A stretch of DNA of 64,000 nucleotides from Protea cynaroides (taxonomy: Eukaryota; Streptophyta; Magnoliopsida; Proteales; Proteaceae), in assembly GCA_028583415.1 (NCBI GenBank), contig CM053266.1:43767758-43831757 (forward strand). Reading direction: 5' to 3'. The notes under the pieces were generated by a model. The model saw only the letters and a program-made list of their open reading frames with translations. It had not been told where the DNA came from and searched no databases. Both the position numbers and the translations under genes were made by a program. Each line of letters opens with the position of its first letter. Within the stretch, counting starts at the first letter, position 1. Below, piece after piece: positions 36,971 through 48,904 of this stretch.

Positions 36971-38898
36971 CCTAGGCAACGGCCTTTTTAGAAGCCAATC
37001 AATAGCAGCAGCTTAGTAGTATTTAGAGTTTCAAATTAATATTAGCTAGTGTAGCAACTCAGTAGCCTAAACCATTAAAGAAAGTAAGCCTATTGTCTAG
37101 CATGCAGAAGATTGTAGCCAAGGTTCTTTCATTTAAAAAAAAAAAACTATGATTTTGAGTAAGTAATTGAAAAGTGATGTGGCAGTCCAAAATTTTCATG
37201 GAACACTGAATGAGATCATACTGATTCATGCACCAGTCCACTCATATTCCACTCCTGATCCAGCTAGAAGGAACTACTGAAGATAGGAGGAATTCTCTGC
37301 TGCTCTAACTCTTGACATTTTGTAATCAAGAAATTCCATGATGAATTGTTATGTGCGTGCTCACTTGGTTGAGCGCTTCGCTTTGGCCCGAAATGTGTGC
37401 TGTCTAATTGTCTACGAAAGGGCTATAGCAAGCTGAGCCTCCACATTTGTGCCTGCCCCTCTCCTAAAGCTGGTTAGTAGAACTGCCAATGTGCGTTCTG
37501 ACCATTCAGATTGTTAACTGTCAGGCTACAACAATCTGTACAATAACAGGCATGGTCCAAGAACCATAGGATGGTCAACAGACTGCCTGGTTATGATAAT
37601 CAGACCATTTGCATTGATCTGACCCACAATGGACTGTTGGACTGTTCGGTTCAAATGTTGACTTTTCGAGGTTAAGTAACTCGAATCCTCGTCAGCGAAC
37701 TGCTTAAACAAGGATTAACAATTGTAGCTCAGATTTAACTTGTGTAAACAGTGACAAACCTGATTCATACTTACAAAACCACTTGGTTTAATCATAGAAA
37801 ATTCAGATTAAGGTGCACAAGACCCAAATAAGTACAACAGTTAGATTAACAATATTACCACAAAGCCATTTGTCATTGAAATTTTTTATTGTATATATTG
37901 TAAGGCATATATATTAATGCACCTGTAAAAATTGTCTCTAGCCATTTTGGACCATAGGACCATTAACTTCCAGGCCAAAATGTTCCAACATCAAATCCTG
38001 TTTCAGTCTTTCAGAAACATTTTTTTCCAACATTTTTTTCCATGTAAAATTATAGATATGAGCATATGCATGACAAATAAAGTGAAATCATTCTGTGCAA
38101 AGAACAAATGTGTACAATGCCCTGTCTGCAACTAGCAGGAAATTAAACAAAACCAAAGCCATGACAGTTCCCCAATCTGGTGGTTGTGGAAGCTGTATTT
38201 TATAACACAAAGAAGTAGCAAATAGAGAACAAAACAACATAAAGGGAATGAGTATTTATAATTCTCAGGCAGTTGCTAACCATAAATTTAGTGGGCATCC
38301 AGTAAACTTAACAGAAATTCACATATATCTTGTCTATCTTCTCTCGTATATTGTGAAATATCTATAACACTCTTAGTTGATCTTATAATGTGACTTCCCC
38401 ATCGTTATGTTACTATCTCTTCAAGTTCGCTCCAGGTTTCTAGTAAAAGCAACCCCAATACATACGACAACAGCAATGAAGATTGCGGACCAAATTTACA
38501 CAAGTCAAAAATAGAAACACTCCACAAAAATCTCATGTACCTTAAAAGACGAACAAAACATGAATTGTAAAATTAAATCGGACTCCATCTCAAAGATATA
38601 AAATACCATTTTAAAGGAATTTCAATCAAGCTGCAGCCAGAAATTTGGCGAGTTCAACTCTTACAATCACTCCGTTTGAACCTAAACATTAGAAAAACCA
38701 GATAATGTCATCAGCATAATACATAGAATAATATCTAACATGTAAAAAATCAGATCACTCAAAAGTACCATTAGTTCTGCAAGAACTTCTTTGGAAAATA
38801 CCTCTAGATCCCATTATCGGTCGACTGTGTATGGTACTCCTACCATCCTTGAGTCTTGGAAGATCAAGGTGAACCATCATGCCATTGAAATGATTTGA
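36971..38898. other. 3' flank of the PPR gene
   Basis: AT-rich sequence without recognisable coding frames. The part close to 38898 should be 3' UTR of the minus-strand PPR gene. A tRNA-like A-box wording near 37366 was not supported by a partner B box at the right distance. Confidence 0.5.
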
Positions 38899-41214
38899 TT
38901 AAATAAAAACTCCAGACGTGAGAGTCTTAGATCGGTTTCTTTGTTGTCTTTTCCGTAATAATTTCTTATCTCTAATGCCATCATACAGAAGTTCATACGC
39001 ATAATAAGTTATATGACCTTTCTTTAACAAATCTTCCACAAGGATCTTAGGTGCTGCCACCTTCTTTTTATCAGACTCAAAGATTGTGTGCACAATCTCA
39101 GGGACGATACCCTTGCCCACCATAAGGTGAATGATACCAACTGCTGCATCAACTCTATGGTTCACACAAAGGCAGTTCATTACCCGTCCAAATGTTGTCA
39201 AAGGAGGAATAAATCCTTTATCAATCATGTCCAACAGAAACATATACCCTGAATCAACTTTTCCTGTTTTGCAGAAGCCATCAATTAGGACACGATATGT
39301 GAAGGTATCTGGAGAAGAGCCGCTGTCACCCATTTCACGGAAAAGCTTTTCAGCCATGCTTATGTTAAGTTTCTCAGAAAATGAATTTATCATGACATTA
39401 TATGTTGCAGTAACAGGGCGAGAGTGAACTTGCTGTTCCATTCTTCTAAAGAGCTGGTACGCTCCCTCAAGATCACCATTCTCACAAAATCCATGAATCA
39501 TTGTGCCAAAACTGACAGGATCTGGAGAAAGGCCCTCATTTTCCATCTTCACAAACAGATCTAAAGCCTCTTTTACCTTTTTCACTTTGCACAGGCTCTC
39601 TATAACTATGTTATATGTGATGACATTAGGAACACAACCCTTCCCCACCATTTCTTTGAATGTTTCCATGACGTCTTCAACCTTCCCAGCCTTACATAGA
39701 CCATTCAACACAGAGTTATAAGTGATCACATCAGGAGTAACTCCATGGGTCCACATCCTATCAAGAATTTCCACAGCATTATGCAGCTTCAACTGCTTAC
39801 AGTAGCCATCAATCAGTGTATTAAAGGTAAATACATCAGGAAAGTACCCTTTTGCTATTGCATCATTCATGAGGTTATGCGCATCAGAGACATAACCCAT
39901 CTTGCATAACCCATTTATAACAATATTGTAAGTCCAAATATTTGGGCCGCAACCATCTTCTAACATCTCATTCATTAGCTGCAATGCCTGCAAGATAAGC
40001 CCCTGCTGAGACAATCCTTTGACTAGTGAATTGTAGATTGTAATGCTAGGTTTCAATCCTTTTGCCAATGCCTCGTTAAACATCTCCATAGCCCTATCTA
40101 TGTCACCTTCCTGACACAACCCATTAATCAGGGAGCAATACGTGACCTGATCAGGCACAAACCCCTTGAAAACAGCATCTTTCAGAATCTTAAATGCTTT
40201 TTCTGTCAGACCCAATTTGCAATGTCCATGGATAATGGTGTTATAAGTGAAATCATCAGGGAAATATCCTTCATTTACCATTTTATGCAGATATGTCTCA
40301 GCCTCCGCAACCTTAGAGCCCTTACACAATCCACAGATTAGTGTATTATATGTAATGACATCAGGGGAAAGCCCCAATCTACTCATATAATCAAGCAAAC
40401 AGGCAGCTGCATTTAGATTGTCCTCCTTGCAAAGGCCCCGAATGAAAATGTTGAATGTAAACAAATTTGGGGAAACCCCCCTCTTTAGGATTTTGTTGAG
40501 AAGTTTCCCACTCTCTTGGGTATCCCCCTTCTTGCAAAGTGCATGTATGAGCTTATTAAATGTTGCAATGTCAGGGCAAAGACCTTTCTCAAGCATTTCA
40601 TTAAACAACTCACAGGCCTCAACTCGATAATTTTCTTCATAAAACCCTCCAATTACGGTACAGTATGCAACTGCATTAGGTTCACACCCTTGGGAAGGCA
40701 TATTTTTAAGAAGCTTCAGAGCAGCGTGAGGCCTGTTTGTTCTACAAAAGGATTTCATCCTAATTGTGAAAGTGTATACATCAGGAAAAATCTTTTTGTC
40801 CAACATTCTCAAATAAACTTTGTGAGCTTGATCAAAATAGCTGTTTTCAAGCAAGATGTTCATAATCACATTATATGATTTAACAGATGGTTCACAATTA
40901 AAGAAATCCATCCTCTCAAACGTGTCAACAGCCTCTTGGACCTTGCCACTCCTTCCGTAGTTTCTCATGGCTCCAATGTATACTCCTTCAACTAGGCTAC
41001 TGTAAACATTCAACCTCATATCTGCTAGAACGCCCTCCATTGCTTCAAACTCTCCATGAAAACCAAGCTTCTCAATCATGCACTTGTAGGTGAACCAGGT
41101 ATGCTTGAACCCATCTTCCTTAGCAGCTAAATTAAACATTTCTAGGGCCCGGAGAGGATCCTTCTGATATTTCACTACAGAAGCTACATGTTTGGGAAGC
41201 AAAGCAGGACTCAT
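38899..41214 (-). CDS. P-type PPR protein, At1g74580-like
   Basis: A single uninterrupted frame of 771 residues starts MSPALLPKHVASVVKYQKDP. The frame stays open 18 nt further to a TTG, but the ATG at 41214 is the natural start and matches the N-terminus of Arabidopsis At1g74580 (..PPLLPKHVTAV..). Roughly 18-20 tandem 35-residue PPR motifs fill the protein, for example VTYCSLINGLCQEGDIDRAM, FTFNTLIDGYCKQLKL and ITYNSVLNGLCKAGKVEDVM. The tail holds VAAPKILVEDLLKKGHITYY as in that family. There is no E, DYW or PPR-SMR domain, so it belongs to the P class. P-class proteins bind RNA in mitochondria or plastids and aid stability, splicing or translation. The exact RNA target is unknown. Confidence 0.95.
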   Translation of the reverse strand: MSPALLPKHVASVVKYQKDPLRALEMFNLAAKEDGFKHTWFTYKCMIEKLGFHGEFEAMEGVLADMRLNVYSSLVEGVYIGAMRNYGRSGKVQEAVDTFERMDFFNCEPSVKSYNVIMNILLENSYFDQAHKVYLRMLDKKIFPDVYTFTIRMKSFCRTNRPHAALKLLKNMPSQGCEPNAVAYCTVIGGFYEENYRVEACELFNEMLEKGLCPDIATFNKLIHALCKKGDTQESGKLLNKILKRGVSPNLFTFNIFIRGLCKEDNLNAAACLLDYMSRLGLSPDVITYNTLICGLCKGSKVAEAETYLHKMVNEGYFPDDFTYNTIIHGHCKLGLTEKAFKILKDAVFKGFVPDQVTYCSLINGLCQEGDIDRAMEMFNEALAKGLKPSITIYNSLVKGLSQQGLILQALQLMNEMLEDGCGPNIWTYNIVINGLCKMGYVSDAHNLMNDAIAKGYFPDVFTFNTLIDGYCKQLKLHNAVEILDRMWTHGVTPDVITYNSVLNGLCKAGKVEDVMETFKEMVGKGCVPNVITYNIVIESLCKVKKVKEALDLFVKMENEGLSPDPVSFGTMIHGFCENGDLEGAYQLFRRMEQQVHSRPVTATYNVMINSFSEKLNISMAEKLFREMGDSGSSPDTFTYRVLIDGFCKTGKVDSGYMFLLDMIDKGFIPPLTTFGRVMNCLCVNHRVDAAVGIIHLMVGKGIVPEIVHTIFESDKKKVAAPKILVEDLLKKGHITYYAYELLYDGIRDKKLLRKRQQRNRSKTLTSGVFI

Positions 41215-42957
41215 TCCAAGATTACAAGCCAAAAACTAAATTCTCCGAAATAAAACCATTAAAGCAACAGCAGAGAACACTGTTAACTTTAGAGATCTTT
41301 CCCTCCAGCAACCTCCAGAACCAATCAAACTGAGAACCCAAGTACACAAGACAAAAGTGAGAAATTGTTCAAATAGCAATTGAATGACTAACTCAACAAA
41401 ATGAGCTAAAAGCTGTGATTCTAATTTCTAACACTCCAACTCTTAAACCAAGTAAAAGGAACATTACCTTAATTAAAATCAGAACAAAGTCTCCCATTTC
41501 AGCAAACAAAAATCAAAATATGGTTAACCAAGAAATGAAATTTTGATGACTAAATTAAAAAAAAAAAAAAAAAAAAGGGAATACGTCCATCATTAATATA
41601 TTACCATAAGACAAAAGCTACCACCTTTTTCCATGACTAAAGCTAGAGAAAAAGAAGCCCAGATTCATAATCAAAATATGGTGAGTATGATCAAAGAAGT
41701 TGTGGTTGCAATCGGAACAGAGAATAAATGTCTGACCTAAGTAAAAGCTGCAACATTGCAAAAGGAACTACACATTCCACGACAGGAAAGAAAGAAGGAA
41801 GACCGTAAACCCATACCGATTAAATATTTTCAACCATCTGAAGATGAGTGCTGGAAGAGAAAAAGCTCCACTGCTGGAGATATTGCACCAAAAAAGAACA
41901 GATGGTGGAGCCTGGATGAGAGCCTGTTCTCACGGCTTCAAATTGCCCCTTCTCTCAGAAGCAGCAAAAGAAACCCGTTTCCACTGCTTTCCTTTGTTTG
42001 CAGCTTCTCTTCCACTCCTGTCTTTGCTGCTAAACCGAGAAGTAAACTAAGGAAATGTAAGAGAACCCCCCAAACCTATTCTTTTCTTAAGACCTAAAAC
42101 TAATAAAATAGAAGAAGAACAGAGAGGGGTACGTTGACTAGAACGAATTCATTGGGTTGAAAGTGAATATTGAAGAGTCTAAAAGAATTTAAGATTATAT
42201 GATGATAGGAGAGTTCTTACAGAATTTAAGATTACATGATGACCTTACTTGTAAATTTCATTTCAGCGGCGTTTTTGGTTTGGTCCCAAAAATGAAATCT
42301 TCGGTATTTCAGCGTTTTTTTTATGACTTAGTTTGTCTCAAAAAAAAAATATATATGATGGAGGGAACTGCAAATTGCAATAGGCATTGCAGGAAGAGAA
42401 TTCCTAGACAAAGAAACTTCTTTCCCTTTCCTCCATAACTACTTTCAATACCCAGTGAAACTATCTCCAACATTACTCATCACTATGTCAGTGATTCCGT
42501 AAACAAATAAATATGGAAGCGAAGTTACGTCCAAATAAGAAACTCCCAAACAGAAGAAGAAGTTGAAACATGATATAAGAAGCAATTCAAAAACGTATCA
42601 CATTATGGAATTCAAAAAATACATATATTATGGATAGAAAAAAAATGAAATTAGTGATAGAATGAGACAGAGAGAGAAAGAGAAAGATTTAGCGTAGTAG
42701 AGCATACCTGGTTATTCGTTTTGGAGATAAATCTGAAGAATCAGCTCTCGGTTTTCCCCTTCAAGAGAAAGACGATGTCTCATGTCACTCCCACGGCCAG
42801 CCGAGAGCATGCATTTTTCCTTTCCTACCTACTTCATGGTTCAGCTGATCAGCTGAGCTTTATTGTTCAAGCTCCGACTCAATTCTCTTGAGAGAGAAAG
42901 GGGCGCTAAAACGGATTCAGCTTCTGTCCCTAGTCCTAACCAGAGTTAAAGAGTTTA
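41215..42957 (-). promoter_or_regulatory. PPR gene leader and promoter region
   Basis: Reading the minus strand, ACCAG|GTATGCTC at 42708/42707 is a good splice donor after a CT-rich segment. That suggests a 5' UTR exon near 42708-42900 joined by an intron to an acceptor close to 41240. The exact acceptor cannot be chosen. Plus-strand frames at 41756-42097 have no family signature and are treated as chance. Confidence 0.35.
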
Positions 42958-43402
42958 AGCGTCTGCTTGATAAAATTTCAAGTTCTATTCTATGGGTTCT
43001 GAGGAAGTTATTTTGGAATACAGTCGCGTTTGGCAACTCACTTGGATTCGAACTCCCATGGTATGAATCGGATTCAAATTAACTTGCAAGATCCAAATTA
43101 TATATATATATATATATATATTTTTAAGTAATTTTTGGAAAAAAAATAAAATAAATTTCTTTTTACTCTTTTTTGGAGTAATTTTTGAGAGAAGAAAAAA
43201 AATAAACACCCCCCCCATAACAATTTAGATTGTTTGGGGAGTGTTTCAAATATTTTCTTTGGAGATACTCTAGAATTTATTCCATAAATACATTATCAAA
43301 CATATTTTTATTCCCAAATAATTCTGAAATAGCCTAAAATAGAATCTTTATTCTGATCCAACATCCAGAATTCAGAACAAAAAGTTTATCAAACAAGACC
43401 TA
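42958..43402. mobile_element. Probable hAT-like MITE
   Basis: Left end GCGTCTGCTTGATAAAATTTC and right end, reverse-complemented, GGTCTTGTTTGATAAACTTT are similar inverted repeats around an AT-rich core with a (TA)n tract at 43098-43121. The (T/C)GTTTGATAAA wording also occurs at the right end of the unit at 27203-30833. No target duplication was confirmed. Confidence 0.5.
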
Positions 43403-45929
43403 AAATTACATTTGATATTGCATTCATAGAGAATAAGATATCTTCAAGGCTCAAAAACAGAGGAAAATTATCAACTTGACCATTAACTTGGTTCCAAAGC
43501 ATAAAGAAAGTATTATAGAATAATTCTCTTATCAGGAAAAATTTTTATAAAATAATTCGGCTAAAATTTGGACTGAATCCATATTAATTTTAAAAATCAT
43601 GGTTTTTTTTTAGAGCTAATTTTTAGAAGAAAAAAAATAAAATAGGAAAAAAAAAGAAAAAAAATAAAATAAAAGGTGGCCTTCAAGTGACTGTTTCTTA
43701 GACAAAATGGGAAATAGTGATTGAAAGAGGTAGAGTGTTGTTACCCAGTCATACACCTCTTAAGCAATGAAAACAACCAACAGAAGCACAATTAAACAAG
43801 AACAGAAGATCTGTGGGTTCATATGCAAACCCTTATCAAATTGTGTCGAGTAACACAACAGGCCCATCCCCATAAGCAACAAATTCAATAGAAACCTCAA
43901 TGAATACCATGTTCACACCTTGCATCAAATCCCCCTTCTTTCTTTTATATGATTTCTGGAATCATTTCAGTTCCAACAGACAGTTTGGTGATTCCAATGT
44001 TTCTTGACTATCATCAGTGTAAAGGTCTTGAGAGATAGCACCCTCAATGAAATGCTTCACTCCAACAAATACTCTCACCAATGCTACAAAGGTATGCAGA
44101 ATGAAATCCAAGAAATCAAAACTCATGTTATGATAGAACCAATAAATATCTATAAACAAAAGAAACAATCATAATGATGTCTAGACCATAGTTACATACT
44201 CTTTAGAGGCTTCATACCATATACCTGTGTGCAAATAACAACCAACCACTTACCTGCTTGTCGGGTATCATCACCCCACCCCAAACAAATAAGGAAAAGA
44301 ACATGACTTAGGACTACAGTACTAAGAGATTTCCTAGATCTGAAACCCTGAGAGCATTCAAGATCCCCATGCAAACTGAAAAGTCTCACAGGACCCTCTG
44401 AAAAATAGGACTTCTACCAGGTTACTCCCCCTTTTTTTTTTTTTTTTTTTTTTTTATTGATATATCCAGTTCTCTAGAGATCTGAATCAATTAAGCAATT
44501 TGAATGATTATGGTCATAAAAAGCATGAGTACATGGAGTACTCATGCAAACTGAAGAGTCTCCCCTCTTTCACCCTCTCTCCTTCCTGACATGTTGCCCC
44601 TCTATGTAACCCCCTCTCCAAACACCTATTGGCTGAGCATGGGGATTCCATCCCCTACCTGTAAATTTCTCACTGCTTTTATTCGAAAGATTTAGTCAAC
44701 ATTTTTTTTAAATAATGAACATGCTGATAAAAATTGATAATTACCCAGTAATGGACCATACTGGAAAGAAAATATATTATATACACTTGCAACCATAATA
44801 GCTGTATTATTGTGATGACACATCCATATATACCATCATTCTATCTGACATATATATATCAACAAATTTGACAATATGAGGTGAGAAACTGATGAAAAAT
44901 GGACAAGGCCAAGAAAATCACATATGAGAAACCATAAACCAAAATGATCAAGCAAGGTGAAATATCTGATGCTCACTCAAGCATAACATTTCTACTACTT
45001 CTAATACAATTTATAGACTGTTTGTTTATCGCAATGACCAATTTTAAATGCCATTACAAGGACACATAAATCCTCAAAGGCTGTGGCTTAAATTGCACAC
45101 TCGGTTTACTGTCTTCAAAGATCACAATAACAGCATATAACTAACTCATCCACATAACCAGTACACTCACTCATCTACATAACCACCCCAGATTATAAAA
45201 CACTAGATTGCAAGAAAATAAGAAGCAAAACCGCACCAGGTCTCAATAATTAAAATCATTTTGTATGTTATGATTGCCAATAAGAAAACAATCAGCTAAT
45301 AGAAATAATATCTCTTCTTCATCACCTGATACTATAATTCTCAACAAAGATCTAACACAAACAACCAACTTGCCAATTGGAGAAAGCAGTAAATTTTAGA
45401 ATGACTCTTCTCTGAACAAAAGGAAACCAATGCATGAGTACTTGAACATCAACTGGGATCTTACTTCCACTAAAGGAGTCGAAATGGAGAATCTATTCAT
45501 AACTCCCACATTGTTGTGTTCATTTTGGACCGATCCACAAATCTACATATCTTTTTGTAATTCAACCCTAAAAACGATTTTGGGTTTTTGGATTGGATTT
45601 ATGGCCTAGGAACACCTTAAATATTCCAATTGAACAAGTGAGAGTTTTTCGCTTTTCACATTCAAAAGTTGGGGGTGATATGATCAGGGACAGAATGGTC
45701 ATTTCACCCCATGTGAAAAGGCACATACGGTAAAATAGTCATTTCATCCTATATGAGAAGGCGCATGCAGCACACGATAATAAGGAACTTTCTTCCTAAT
45801 AATAATGATAATCAATTTCCCAAAATAAGTCAAGACAAGTCAGAAACCTATACAAAAAGTGATGTGTCATGGGGAGAGGAATCAGACTCAACAATATGAC
45901 CCCAAGATTCATTCGGGTAATAACTAATA
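43403..45929. other. Gene-free AT-rich region
   Basis: Poly-T at 44431-44456 and several A-rich runs are present. 45690-45760 carries GGTCATTTCACCCCATGTGA-type wording also found near 13360. Minus-strand frames at 43962-44168 and 44192-44389 show no family motifs. I see no gene. Confidence 0.5.
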
Positions 45930-47455
45930 GAAAAAATTTCATCTACACCCCATCAAAGATTGTTAACATCATCTACACCCATAAGAATACAGAAACATCA
46001 CCTAGGTCCCAAAACTTTGGCTGTGGTAATCAAAGAAGTCCACTCCGTCAGTTGATTCCCGTTAGATGCTGACGTCAGCTGAAATAAAAAATTTCATGGA
46101 CAATACTGCCCTTAGAGTAAAGATAAAATACCATTTTACCCTTCTTCTTCTTCTTCCTTTCCTCTTCTTCTTTCCTCTTCTGCTCTTCTCCATAGTCAGA
46201 TTCATATGGCAGGAGTTGATTTGGGGGAAAATTAGGGGAGCTGGCATGGCTCCAACAGATGGTCAGCTCCACTAAGATAGATTGCACTCCATCAAAAGAT
46301 TTTCGTTATTGTTTGGGGAAAAATGAAACCAATCGAACTCCAAAAGGGTTCTTCGGCCTGCCCCAGCTCGCTCAGGTCGAGTTTCAAGATAACTATCTTG
46401 CAGGGAGCCTGCCCCAGCTCGCTCATCCTCGACGTTTCAGATTACGAATCTCTCTCATGTTTCCTCTGCTGGTCGGCCTCCTCTGAGTTCTTCTTCGATG
46501 AAGAGGAAGTGCAGCTCCTCCGACGACGCCGCTGGTAAATGCAGAACCTCTTCTGGCCGTTGCCATTGCTCGAAGCGGAGGTTTGTTTTAACGTCTGAAT
46601 GAAGCCTCTACGCCAGCTTTGCTGCCGGGCCCTGATTGCCGACAAAAGATCCAGAGAAAAAGGATAAAGCTACGGGAATGAAATTCAATATCAGGCGGTA
46701 CGGGAACCATGTTATCCAACAGATTAAAGGCATCATAGAGAGGGAATGAGAAATAGAGAGGCGATCGGAGTGAGGAGGGACGAAGCAAGGGAGCTCTCCT
46801 TTCTCTTTTGTGATCTTATGGGTTATTGTAGAAAATTTGTAAAACCATGAAAGAAAGGGGTTGAATCTGTTACAATCTGATAAAACAGGAAATCGAGGGT
46901 AAAGAGAGTGGTCAGAGTCCCTGCAATCAGCTTGAAGATGGCCGATAATATCCCAATCGACGAGTACTCATGGAGGAAGTACGGACATAAACCAATTAAA
47001 GGATCCCCACATCCAAGGTTTGTAAAATCTTCTACTCAAATCACTCTTTCGTCCTCTGTTTTAGTATTCTTTTTGAGTTCTGGTGGCATCTGATACCTGA
47101 AATATAAATCTTAGATCTCTAATTTACTATGATTAGCATCCTGTTCTTTCGTCTTCTTCCCCATTTGTGGTTGTTTGCTGGTGTTCTTATTCCGATTGGT
47201 TGCTTATGGGATTTCTCAGGGCTTACTACAAGTGCAGTACCGTGAGTGATAAGAAGAAGAAGAAGGGAGGGGTTACTCACAAGTGCAGAATGTGAGGAAG
47301 AAGAAGAGAAGGGAAATGAGAGGAAGAAGAAGAGAGGGGTAAAACTGTATTTCAATAATTTTAGTGATTTTCGTCAGTTAAGTGGACCTAGGTGATGTTT
47401 CTGCAATCTTGTGGGTGTAGATGATGTTAACAATCCTTGATGGGGTGTAGATGAA
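45930..47455. mobile_element. Pack-MULE-like element B carrying a WRKY fragment
   Basis: The left end GAAAAAATTTCATCTACACC and the right end, reverse-complemented (AAATTTCATCTACACCCC), share the termini of element A at 34632. B's left arm (CCAAAACTTTGGCTGTG...GTCCACTCCGTCAGTTGATT) equals A's right arm, and B's right arm equals A's left arm, so the two lie in opposite orientation. The right tip is slightly rearranged and no clean target duplication was found. The interior holds three exon pieces of a group IId WRKY gene. Confidence 0.82.
46400..47252 (+). pseudogene. Captured WRKY group IId gene fragment with introns
   Basis: Piece 1 (about 46400-46580) reads SAGRPPLSSSSMKRKCSS and ends SSGRCHCSKRR, the plant zinc-cluster region of group IId. 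Piece 2 (46889-47017) reads KSRVKRVVRVPAIS and then DEYSWRKYGHKPIKGSPHPR. Piece 3 (47220 to about 47252) reads AYYKCSTV and then departs into Lys-rich unrelated sequence with a stop. The intron after PHPR is at the position conserved in WRKY domains. The DNA-binding heptad is WRKYGHK instead of WRKYGQK, and the zinc-binding Cys/His second half is missing, so a functional WRKY domain is not possible. It lies inside a transposable element. Confidence 0.85.
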
Positions 47456-48454
47456 ATTTACAATCCTTGTGGGTGTATTTCAATAATGTTCCTACGCTGT
47501 TCCTTGACAAGGTCCAGTCTTTTGAGCCATGCATATCATTGATGGCATCTTTGGCCAAACTGATTGGTCGGATGGGAAGGATTTTTCTAGGATTAACCAT
47601 GTGTTAAATTTCAAGATCTATCTTCTTGTATGATCCATCATATTAGGATAGCAGTTCAAACAAAATAACCCCAAAATTGATATGATCATGATCTGGACAG
47701 TGTTGGAGAGTAGGATGTTCTTTATTCCATTGCATGGGTTTGTGAGCTATATTATTCCGAAGGATTTGTTGAAAACCCATGAACAAAATTTTTGGTATAT
47801 GTTCTTGTATGGGTTTTGCTATAAAATTATGGGATTTTTTCTTTAACATTGGTCTGGTGTCAAAGAACATTGACACCGCGTATTGGTGTCCGTTAAATCA
47901 GTGCAACCCCCATTTACGAAGTTCCTATAATACCGCTATTTACATGGCCCAATGTGTGGCCCCTTAAAAAGAATCGATGTCGAGACCTCCTTGACACAAG
48001 CCGGTGTCAAGGAGACTGACCCTAAACTTGTAGTGATGACATTCCCTATTGATAGCTAGTAAAATTGTTCTCATTTTACCATCGATTTAGGTAAGAAATC
48101 TTGTCAAGCCGTGTTAATCTTTGTGTTGTTTAATTGTTTCTTTCTATTTCATTTTATTTTCGTGCATCCAAATTTCAATCATGCAAAGAGAAGTGCACTA
48201 ACAATTGCTTACAATCATTCTGTGTCTATTCCATTTGTATAACTAGGAATTATCTGCCTAGATGGAGGAAGGACAAATTTTAGTTAGGATTCAAAATTTG
48301 AGAAAATATCCCAAGAATCCCACACAAAAAATGTTTGTCAAAACAAAAATGCTGAGACAGGTTTTTATCTACTATTAATTTTTAGCATGTATAAAATTGT
48401 ATAAGTAATTTAGATGTAATTTATTTATAATTTATGGGAGCAGTTCTTGTACAT

Positions 48455-48517
<63 letters not shown>

Positions 48518-48904
48518 GATCAAAACAAGGGGTAATTTTGATATTACACTTCTTCATTCGACAGTTAAAAATATATCCGTATACATATACAATCGTATAC
48601 GAAAACTTTTGACATAATTTTTTATTGATAATGATAATTCTTCTGGAGTCAAACATCTCAGCAACGGTCTTGTAAACAACTTTTTGTACAAAACATCATC
48701 CAAAACAACATAGTATTTGAACTTCTATAGAATACGTCTTCTTTCGTTTCTATCTTTTGGTAATGTCTCTTCAGACAGATATAGTCTTATTGGATCTATC
48801 CAAGTTATGGCCATATTTATCTGTTGAATTTCTGGATCGTCTTGTATACTAGGACTAAGCAGAACATCAACGTAAACTAACTTATCTAACTCTCCCAAAT
48901 CCTT
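47456..48904. other. Intergenic DNA with a TA microsatellite
   Basis: A (TA)n(CA)n tract occupies 48459-48517. 47855-48010 carries GGTGTCAA...TTGACACC-type inverted wording (TGGTGTCAAAGAACATTGAC and CCGGTGTCAAGGAGAC) that may be the end of an old element. No gene is seen. Confidence 0.5.

Noticed and set aside
37340..37400. tRNA/SINE-like A-box wording (CACTTGGTTGAGCGCTTCGC)
   Set aside because: No B box at the proper distance and no cloverleaf could be drawn.
41215..41232. Six extra N-terminal residues of the PPR protein
   Set aside because: The extension starts at TTG; the ATG at 41214 agrees with the family start.
46066..46645. Several overlapping short frames on both strands
   Set aside because: They are shadows of the captured WRKY exon and TIR sequence in other frames.
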